A DNA stretch of 19,134 nt from NCBI GenBank assembly GCA_900752095.1, contig CAADUD010000091.1, positions 1 to 19,134 on the forward strand. The letters run 5' to 3'. Shown here in pieces: positions 9,045-14,408 of the stretch. Every line of letters begins with the position of its first letter. The stretch's first letter is position 1. The position numbers and the translations under genes are program-made. This DNA comes from Clostridia bacterium (lineage in GTDB: Bacteria > Bacillota > Clostridia > TANB77 > CAG-508). The notes beneath the pieces are model-generated. The model saw only the letters and a program-made list of their open reading frames with translations, did no database searches and was not told where the DNA came from.

Positions 9045-10049
9045 TTAAATATCTTGTATTTCTACTCCAGTATAAAAATGATGGATAATTTCTTCATAAT
9101 TTTTCCCTTGTTTTGCCAAACTGTCTGCTCCTGTTTGACTCATTCCAACGCCATGTCCATAACCAATTACTTCAAAATGAAGGTCTTCTCCTTCTATAGT
9201 AACTTTGAAATTAGCAGATCTTAATCCAAAAAGTGTTCTCATTTCTACACCAGATAGTTCTAAATTTCCTACTTTAATTATTTTTACACGATTTCCTTGT
9301 GTATATTCTTTAATTTCAATGGCATCTTTTTGGTTAAAATCGATTTCAAAATTACTATGCGCTTTTTTTATCGTCTCTTCAAATTCTTTTTTACTAACTG
9401 TAGTTTCAGATTCATATTGACTATAGGCATCTTCTCCAGAAGTTTCCACCGATTGCAGATATGGATATCCGCTTCCTCCCCACACATTAATAGGAGCTTC
9501 TGTTGCTCCTCCACTATTAGAATGAAAAAAGGCATTAATAGGCTTACCTTCATAAGTTATCATTTTTCCCTGTGTTGAATTTACACTATTTACAATTTTT
9601 ATCCAATAGTCTTCTCTGTTTTCTTCATTCCATTTAGCAAGTCTATCTTCTTTTGAAATCCATGCTTGACAACAACCTGGGTCATCACAAATATCTGCCT
9701 TTCCATGTTTGCCTTTATTTTGTATCATTTTATATAGTGTATAGGTTCTTGCTACAACCGATTGTGCTTTTAAAGCTTCTTTTTCAAAACTTGCAGGCAT
9801 TTCACTACTAACTACTCCATACAAATATTCATCTAAGGGAAGTTCTTCTATTTTATTATTAGATTTATGTAATAATTTTACTGTTTTGTATTTGCTATAA
9901 TCATAAGTAGATTCTACGATTTTTTCTTTTTCCTCTTGCTTGTTTTCTTGAACATTTTCCTTTTTCATTTCGAAAGTGGATGTAAAAAAAATAGGAGTAC
10001 AAAAACAAATTAAAAAAAAGATGATTAAATAACTAAGATATTTTTTCAC
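9045..10049 (-). CDS. spoIID: Stage II sporulation protein SpoIID (lytic transglycosylase)
   Basis: SpoIID is a membrane-anchored peptidoglycan lytic transglycosylase that, with SpoIIM and SpoIIP, drives septal thinning and engulfment. I chose the GTG at 10047-10049 because GGAGG (10055-10059) sits five bases upstream and the product starts directly with a membrane helix (KKYLSYLIIFFLICF). An ATG at 10094 would add 15 residues, but its ribosome binding site is too close. The conserved domain starts near residue 55 from the GTG and has VVSSEMPASFEKEALKAQSV with the catalytic Glu at about 83. The CDDPGCCQAW metal-binding cysteine cluster is at about 121-127, FFHSNSGGATE follows, and the C-terminal GYGHGVGMSQTGA signature is present. 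About 334 residues is normal for the family. It follows sigF by 74 bases and precedes spoIIQ, so it is probably co-transcribed at least in part. Confidence 0.92.
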   Translation of the reverse strand: MKKYLSYLIIFFLICFCTPIFFTSTFEMKKENVQENKQEEKEKIVESTYDYSKYKTVKLLHKSNNKIEELPLDEYLYGVVSSEMPASFEKEALKAQSVVARTYTLYKMIQNKGKHGKADICDDPGCCQAWISKEDRLAKWNEENREDYWIKIVNSVNSTQGKMITYEGKPINAFFHSNSGGATEAPINVWGGSGYPYLQSVETSGEDAYSQYESETTVSKKEFEETIKKAHSNFEIDFNQKDAIEIKEYTQGNRVKIIKVGNLELSGVEMRTLFGLRSANFKVTIEGEDLHFEVIGYGHGVGMSQTGADSLAKQGKNYEEIIHHFYTGVEIQDI

Positions 10050-10123
10050 ACTTTCCTCCATTACACTACTATAAAAGTCTATTATCTTAAACATATTCCC
10101 CTTTTATTGCATTTATCAATAAA

Positions 10124-10858
10124 CTATATAGCTAATTTTATTCTCATATGTTCTAAACTTCTTTTTTCTATTCTAGAAACTTGTACCTGTGTAATTCCCA
10201 AAATTTTAGCGATTTCTGATTGTGTTTTTCCTTTGTAGTAACGAAGCAAAATTACTTGCTTTTCTTTCTCTTTTAAATTTGCTAATACCTGCTCAAGACA
10301 TAACTTATTGGTAATCATTGCTATTTCATCTATATTAGATGCCATTTTGTCTAAAAGCGTAACTTCTCCTTCTTCTTTTCCATCATATAATTGTTCTTCA
10401 ATAGAATTCATTGGTTTAAAAGCTTCTAAAGCTAGAGCAATTTCTTCTTTATTGGTATTTAGCTTTTCAGCTAATTCCTCTATTCTTATCTCCTCCCCTG
10501 TTTTTTGATAATATTGATTTTTTATTTCCAATGCCTTAATTCCCATTTCTTTAATACTACGACTTACTTTAATTGGTCCATCATCCCTTAAATATCTTTT
10601 GATTTCTCCTAAAATATAGGGAACTGCATAGGTAGAAAGCCTTACATCAAAATTGCTATCAAATCTTTTAATGCTTTTAATAAACCCCATTACTCCTATT
10701 TGATATAAATCTTCTAGCTCATAACCCCTATCTCGAAAACGTTTTACAATGCTCCAAATTAACCCTTTATTTTTTTCTATTAAATCCGTCATGGCTTTTT
10801 GGTCACCTTGCTGTGCCTTAATAATATCTTCACTTTGGTTTTCAAATTCTAATTGCAT
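10124..10858 (-). CDS. sigF: RNA polymerase sporulation sigma factor SigF
   Basis: SigF is the first forespore-specific sigma factor. At 244 residues it has the standard layout of the SigF/SigG group. Region 2 spans about 30-95 (LIWSIVKRFRDRGYELEDLY, then GVMGFIKSIKRFD and STYAVPYILGEIKRYLRDDG). Region 3 lies near 100-150, and region 4 near 185-240 with the helix-turn-helix KTQSEIAKILGITQVQVSRI. Assignment to SigF rather than SigG rests on position: it is the third gene of a spoIIAA-spoIIAB-sigF operon. AGGAGG lies nine to ten bases before the ATG, and only 25 bases separate it from spoIIAB. It should be held inactive by SpoIIAB until SpoIIAA releases it after polar septation. Confidence 0.95.
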   Translation of the reverse strand: MQLEFENQSEDIIKAQQGDQKAMTDLIEKNKGLIWSIVKRFRDRGYELEDLYQIGVMGFIKSIKRFDSNFDVRLSTYAVPYILGEIKRYLRDDGPIKVSRSIKEMGIKALEIKNQYYQKTGEEIRIEELAEKLNTNKEEIALALEAFKPMNSIEEQLYDGKEEGEVTLLDKMASNIDEIAMITNKLCLEQVLANLKEKEKQVILLRYYKGKTQSEIAKILGITQVQVSRIEKRSLEHMRIKLAI

Positions 10859-10883
10859 TCCAAAATGCCCTCCTGTATCTTTT

Positions 10884-11384
10884 TTATGAATTTATAAGCA
10901 CATTTTCTTCTTCGTTTTCTTCTTTGCTTTTTTCTCCCTTTTTTAGTTCCTTTTCTTTTTTAATCTTCTTTTTCATAGTAATTTTTGTACCAATTCCTAC
11001 AACTGAATGGATTTCCACATCGTCCATAAAACTTTCCATAATGGTAAATCCCATTCCAGACCTTTCTAAATTACCTTTCGTAGTATAAAGTGGTTTTCTA
11101 GCAAGCTCTATATCTTCTATCCCTTTTCCATTATCCGAAATTTCAATTTCAATTACATTGTCTAACAAAGTGGCTTTTATTTTTACAATACCTTCTGTAT
11201 CTTCATATCCATGAATAATGCAATTGGTAACAGCTTCTGATACTGCTGTTTTAATATCTGCAAGTTCTTCTATGGTTGGATCTAATTGAGCTGCAAATGC
11301 TGCTACCGTAATGCGGGCAAAAGCCTCATTATTGGACTTACTTAAAAAATTAAGTTCCATTTCATTGTCATACCTACTTTTCAT
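10884..11384 (-). CDS. spoIIAB: Anti-sigma F factor SpoIIAB (serine kinase)
   Basis: SpoIIAB binds and inhibits SigF and phosphorylates SpoIIAA on serine, using a GHKL-type ATP site. The visible motifs are the N-box AVSEAVTNCIIHGY (47-60), the G1 box ISDNGKGIED (82-91) and the G2 box TTKGNLERSGMGFTIMESF (101-119). The family usually ends near residue 140-146. Here a highly charged tail of about 26 residues (KKEKELKKGEKSKEENEEE, then NVLINS) follows, apparently disordered. AAGGAAG stands before the ATG at acceptable distance. A 171-base gap separates it from spoIIAA, while sigF follows closely. Confidence 0.95.
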   Translation of the reverse strand: MKSRYDNEMELNFLSKSNNEAFARITVAAFAAQLDPTIEELADIKTAVSEAVTNCIIHGYEDTEGIVKIKATLLDNVIEIEISDNGKGIEDIELARKPLYTTKGNLERSGMGFTIMESFMDDVEIHSVVGIGTKITMKKKIKKEKELKKGEKSKEENEEENVLINS

Positions 11385-11555
11385 TTTTTCTATTCTTCCT
11401 TGTATTCTATATTTAGATTTTTAACGGGAGCTATCTATAAACCCATATTTTGCTATTTTATTTTTTGCTTTCTTTTCATTTTATGTACTGTAGCTTTACT
11501 TTCTTCTAGTTTTTATTTTTGCCTTTTCTATTTCCTTCAGATTTACTTTTATTTT
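11385..11555 (-). other. 171-base gap inside the spoIIA operon
   Basis: spoIIAA and spoIIAB are normally close or overlapping, but here 171 bases of AT-rich sequence intervene. The frame upstream of the spoIIAB ATG meets a TAA after about 15 codons, so there is no missed N-terminal extension. I see no reading frame with a ribosome binding site, no T-run hairpin and no clear promoter in it. Confidence 0.6.
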
Positions 11556-11873
11556 TCAATTATTACATTCTGTTAAAGGAATAATTTTTAAAACTCCACT
11601 CATTTCTAATATTTTAGAAACACTTTTATTGCAATGACTAATTTCGGTAGTTCCTCCTAGTAATTTTACTAATTTGTACCTTCCTATTAACAGTCCTATT
11701 CCTGCACTGTCCATGAAAGAAACCTTACTAAAATCAAACACAACTTTTCTAGGCATAAATCTTGTAATTTCATAATCCATTTTCCTCCTCATTTTTTCAG
11801 TAGTATGATGATCCACTTCTTCTGTAATTGTCATACATAACATGTTCTCTTCACTATCAAATGAACTTTCCAT
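11556..11873 (-). CDS. spoIIAA: Anti-anti-sigma F factor SpoIIAA
   Basis: SpoIIAA is a small STAS-domain protein. In its dephosphorylated form it displaces SigF from SpoIIAB; SpoIIAB phosphorylates it and SpoIIE dephosphorylates it. The 105 residues cover the whole STAS fold, with the phosphorylation loop FMDSAGIGLLIGRYK and its target Ser at about 56. The N-terminus (MESSFDSEENMLCMTITEEV) is a few residues longer than the B. subtilis form. AGGAGG with AGGTAC upstream gives a strong ribosome binding site. It is the first gene of the spoIIAA-spoIIAB-sigF operon. Upstream lie a sigma-A-like promoter and two Spo0A-box matches. Confidence 0.93.
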   Translation of the reverse strand: MESSFDSEENMLCMTITEEVDHHTTEKMRRKMDYEITRFMPRKVVFDFSKVSFMDSAGIGLLIGRYKLVKLLGGTTEISHCNKSVSKILEMSGVLKIIPLTECNN

Positions 11874-11963
11874 TTTTTATTTGTACCTCCTGTTCATTTC
11901 GCTTTTCTTTAGCATGTTAAACATAATTTTTTATGCTTAACTTTTATTTGTTTTGCTTGTCCT

Positions 11964-11992
11964 ATTATACATTTTTTTCCAGTTTATGGCTA
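11964..11992 (-). promoter_or_regulatory. Promoter of the spoIIA operon
   Basis: On the minus strand a perfect TATAAT (11964-11969) lies 17 bases from TAGCCA (11987-11992, 4/6 match to TTGACA), about 90 bases before spoIIAA. A weak -35 is typical of an activated promoter. B. subtilis spoIIA uses SigH; I did not find a good SigH consensus, so the sigma factor is uncertain. Confidence 0.55.
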
Positions 11993-12012
11993 GAATGAAA
12001 TTTTAGAAGTTT

Positions 12013-12038
12013 TGTCGAATTTTGGAAAGTTTTCGACA
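12013..12038. promoter_or_regulatory. Paired Spo0A boxes upstream of spoIIA
   Basis: TGTCGAA occurs on the plus strand at 12013-12019 and on the minus strand at 12032-12038, both perfect matches to the Spo0A-box core. A weaker TGACGTA follows at 12044-12050. They lie about 20-50 bases upstream of the -35, roughly -60 and -80 from the expected transcription start. This is where Spo0A~P is known to act on spoIIA in B. subtilis. Confidence 0.7.
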
Positions 12039-12063
12039 TTTTTTGACGTACAAACAAAAAAAC

Positions 12064-12087
12064 AGCTTTTCTATTTTTAGAAAAACT
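12064..12087. terminator. Hairpin terminator after the pseudopilin-SUMF1 gene
   Basis: AGCTTTTCTA (12064-12073) pairs with TAGAAAAACT (12078-12087) at nine of ten positions around a TTTT loop. T runs flank it on both strands (a seven-A run on the plus side just upstream, ATTTTTTATTTT downstream). It lies about 80 bases after the stop of the minus-strand gene at 12165 and upstream of the spoIIA control region. Confidence 0.6.
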
Positions 12088-12164
12088 ATTTTTTATTTTA
12101 TAATCATATTCCTATTTCATACACCATTAGGATTTGAAAATCCATTTTCACCATTCAAAAAAGG

Positions 12165-13436
12165 CTATTTAATACATAAATAAGCTCTGGTACCTACATT
12201 ACGAGTAGCACCATCATCTTTAGAAAACAATGGAGTTGTTAGATTAGTTCTTCCTACTGCGTTTGATACTCCAGAATTACTAGCACATCCTCCAAATTTT
12301 ATTCTTGCTTCTTTATTTTGAGAATTTGTTACACTCATATTAGTCCATTCATATACATTTCCTGCTAAATCATAAATATTATTTGCTTTCCATGCTTCAT
12401 TACTTCCTGTTGGTTGATAACTTCCACAACCTGTTTGAGCTTCTCCTACACTATCTAAATGATTTCCCCATGTTGTAGAATTAGCCAAGTCTGAATAGGT
12501 TTTATCTCCACTTTCCACTAACCATTGTAACACTCTATTAAGTTGACATCCCCACGCCATTCCTGAGGTTACTTCACTATTTCCTTGCACTATATTTTTA
12601 CTACTTTGATATTGATAATACCAATTTGTCCCATTAATAGAACTTTTTCCTTTTACCACTTGTGCTTTAGTTACTTTTTCCTTATTCAAATTACTGGTTT
12701 CATATCTTCCTATGTAAAAGCCATGATATTTTTCTACACTAGCTATCATATTATTAAATTCTTCTTCCATTTGAGTAAGAAATTCTTTTGATGTAGATAA
12801 TCCTAAAATTGCTAAATTTTTGCTATCCATATCGTAAATATTTTCAGCATTTTCTCCTACTGTGCCATCATCATTAATACTTGGACCTTTTGTAACAATA
12901 TTTGGTTCACTATAATAATAGCCATGTAAACCTTCTGTTTGTTCCATTATTCCATCTGTTTCTTGCCATCCATTTGGAATTGGCGCTTCTACTGGTAAAC
13001 ATGTCATTGAACTATCAGTTAATGTTACAAAAGCATAATTTTTTCCCCACTTTTTGCCATTTTCATCTGTTCCATACATCCAACTTGGATCTTTTACTGG
13101 TATCCATACAAATTGGTTGCCAATTTCATCTTCTATTACTATTCCATCATTTACTAATTCTGCATCTGGCTTTACTTTAAATCCTTTTGGTACTGTTACA
13201 TTTTGATTTTCTTCATCTTTTATGGTTACTGTTTTTTCAAAAATTCTATCTTGTTCTATTGCCTCTTTTACCGTGCTTGGTGCCATCCATGGTTCTTCTT
13301 CACTATTTTCTCCCATTACTCCATTTAATTCATTGACTAAATTTTGAATGGATTCTTGTTCATTTGTTACTGCACCTTCCCATGTATTTTTGGCATCTTG
13401 TGCTGTTCTTATTATTCCATCTTCTCCTAGTAACAT
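12165..13436 (-). CDS. Pseudopilin-like protein with a formylglycine-generating-enzyme-like (SUMF1) domain
   Basis: From the first in-frame ATG this is 423 residues, but the frame stays open upstream to 13556. There it encodes NKKEQGITLIALVVTIVI followed by LLILAGITIN: a type IV prepilin-like leader with a Gly/Ile cleavage point and a hydrophobic stem. It is the form common in clostridial surface proteins and runs straight into MLLGEDGIIRTAQDAKNTW. The real gene therefore starts further upstream. The only ATG in that frame with fair spacing to AGGA is at 13569-13571, and a TAA follows four codons later (13557-13559). The C-terminal half resembles the SUMF1/FGE-sulfatase fold: NIYDLAGNVYEWT (near 353), FGGCASNSGV and GTRAYLCIK. 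The catalytic cysteine pair of true FGE is not evident. Likely exported and structural or binding, not an enzyme. The start is unresolved. Confidence 0.75.
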   Translation of the reverse strand: MLLGEDGIIRTAQDAKNTWEGAVTNEQESIQNLVNELNGVMGENSEEEPWMAPSTVKEAIEQDRIFEKTVTIKDEENQNVTVPKGFKVKPDAELVNDGIVIEDEIGNQFVWIPVKDPSWMYGTDENGKKWGKNYAFVTLTDSSMTCLPVEAPIPNGWQETDGIMEQTEGLHGYYYSEPNIVTKGPSINDDGTVGENAENIYDMDSKNLAILGLSTSKEFLTQMEEEFNNMIASVEKYHGFYIGRYETSNLNKEKVTKAQVVKGKSSINGTNWYYQYQSSKNIVQGNSEVTSGMAWGCQLNRVLQWLVESGDKTYSDLANSTTWGNHLDSVGEAQTGCGSYQPTGSNEAWKANNIYDLAGNVYEWTNMSVTNSQNKEARIKFGGCASNSGVSNAVGRTNLTTPLFSKDDGATRNVGTRAYLCIK

Positions 13437-13546
13437 ATTTATGGTTATTCCTGCTAATATTAGTAAAATTACTATAGTTACTACTAATGCTATTAAAGTA
13501 ATACCTTGTTCTTTTTTATTTCTTTGTAAATAAAATTTAAGATGAA

Positions 13547-13566
13547 TTATACTTTTTTAAGTATAA
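13547..13566. repeat. Inverted repeat at the 5' end of the pseudopilin-SUMF1 gene
   Basis: TTATACTT and AAGTATAA form a perfect 8-bp stem around AAAA. It spans the TAA that interrupts the extended pseudopilin frame and the last codons of the short upstream frame. It could fold in the RNA and affect translation of the downstream gene; no T run makes it a terminator on the minus strand. Confidence 0.5.
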
Positions 13567-13653
13567 CCCATCTTTCATTTTCCTATACTTGATATCTATT
13601 TTTGACATAGCAAACAAATCTAAATTTTCTTTAGCTTGTGGTTTAAATGCTAA

Positions 13654-13675
13654 CTCTCTCTCTCTCTCTCTCTCT
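13654..13675. repeat. Dinucleotide tract, (CT)11 on the plus strand
   Basis: An uninterrupted run of 11 CT units (AG on the transcribed minus strand) starts about 20 bases after the ATG of the short frame at 13699. Tracts like this change length by slipped-strand mispairing. Confidence 0.95.
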
Positions 13676-13729
13676 TACTGTTTCAATACTTTTAAGCATT
13701 TACTTTTTACTCCTTTGTTTTTTGTTTTC

Positions 13730-13758
13730 ATTATATCAATATTATTTTTGCTTTTCAA
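13730..13758 (-). promoter_or_regulatory. Sigma-A-like promoter reading into the AG tract and the pseudopilin-SUMF1 gene
   Basis: On the minus strand TTGAAA (13753-13758) and a perfect TATAAT (13730-13735) are spaced 17 bases apart. They begin 23 bases after the maf stop codon. This is among the best promoters of the window. Confidence 0.75.
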
Positions 13759-13781
13759 GTATTTCGCTTTTTTATTTTTTC

Positions 13782-14360
13782 TTATTCTTCTACCATCTTC
13801 ATAATATCATACAATTTGTTAATTGGCAGACCCATTACAGAATGATAGTTTCCATTCATTTTGTGAATATGCACTGCAAATTTTCCTTGTATTGCATAGG
13901 CTCCAGCTTTATCCATAGCTTCTCCTGAGTTAATCCAGTCTATAATTTCTTGATCTGTTAATGGTTTTATTTCAATTTGTGTGGTATCTTCGTCTACATA
14001 ACAAGTAACTTTTCCATTTTCTTGTTTTAAAACACATACTCCTGTAACTACTTGATGAATATCATTAGATAATTCTTTTAGCATTTCATAGGCTTCTTGT
14101 TTTGTTTTTGGTTTTCCATAAACTTTCCCATTTTTTTCAACAATGGTATCTGCCCCTATTACAATACAATCTTCACCCATGCTATTCAAAACTGCTTTTG
14201 CCTTTCTATATGCTAAGTCTTTTATTTGCTCTTGTATGGTAAGATTTTCTTTTAAGGTTTCATCTACATTGCTTACTTTTATTTCAAAATCTTGTATTCC
14301 CATTAGTTCTAATAGCTCTTTTCTTCTTGGTGATTTAGAGGCTAATATTACTTTCATCAT
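13782..14360 (-). CDS. maf: Maf family nucleotide pyrophosphatase
   Basis: Maf proteins hydrolyse non-canonical or modified nucleoside triphosphates (dTTP/UTP or modified pyrimidines) to monophosphates and have been linked to septum control. The 192 residues are full length. They include the signature LASKSPRRKELLELMG at the start, SNVDET, the catalytic-region IGADTIVEKNGKVYGKPK and the C-terminal GAYAIQGKFAVHI with YHSVMGLPI. The two residues QG and the arrangement fit the dTTP/UTP-specific YhdE/YceF-like group, but I cannot settle substrate. Two adjacent ATG codons exist; the second (14357) has better spacing to AGGAG and gives MKVILASKSPRR. The gene lies 48 bases after valS and is probably expressed with it under the T-box. 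Confidence 0.93.
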   Translation of the reverse strand: MMKVILASKSPRRKELLELMGIQDFEIKVSNVDETLKENLTIQEQIKDLAYRKAKAVLNSMGEDCIVIGADTIVEKNGKVYGKPKTKQEAYEMLKELSNDIHQVVTGVCVLKQENGKVTCYVDEDTTQIEIKPLTDQEIIDWINSGEAMDKAGAYAIQGKFAVHIHKMNGNYHSVMGLPINKLYDIMKMVEE

Positions 14361-14408
14361 ATACTCCTTTTAATTCAATTTCTTTCCTAATTTTCACATT
14401 TTATATTT

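Larger units (their letters stand above)
13537..13699 (-). pseudogene. Short reading frame with an (AG)11 tract, out of frame downstream of the tract
   Basis: Behind a sigma-A promoter and AGGAG (13710-13714, ten bases spacing) an ATG at 13697-13699 opens MLKSIETVRERERERV and stops soon after an (AG)11 tract. One frame over, the sequence directly after the tract stays open and protein-like (LAFKPQAKENLDLFAMSK, then IDIKYRKMKDGLYLKKYNSS) to a TAA at 13537-13539. Nine or twelve AG units instead of eleven would join the two parts into a product of about 55 residues. This suggests either a phase-variable small gene seen in its OFF state or a decayed one. I do not recognise the product. It overlaps the extended open frame of the pseudopilin gene. 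That it is a real gene is uncertain. Confidence 0.35.

Noticed and set aside
12165..13436. A true formylglycine-generating enzyme or ergothioneine-synthesis protein
   Set aside because: The catalytic cysteines and iron-ligand histidines of those enzymes are not visible; only the fold signature is.
3098..13559. General reassignment of TAA as a sense codon, suggested by the early TAA in dnaE and in the pseudopilin gene
   Set aside because: TAA ends addA, spoIIQ, spoIID, spoIIAB, maf, valS and others at the expected family lengths.
13647..13928. Plus-strand frame starting MLTLSLSLSLS with hydrophobic residues
   Set aside because: It is the antisense reading of the CT tract and of the 3' end of maf, with no ribosome binding site or promoter.
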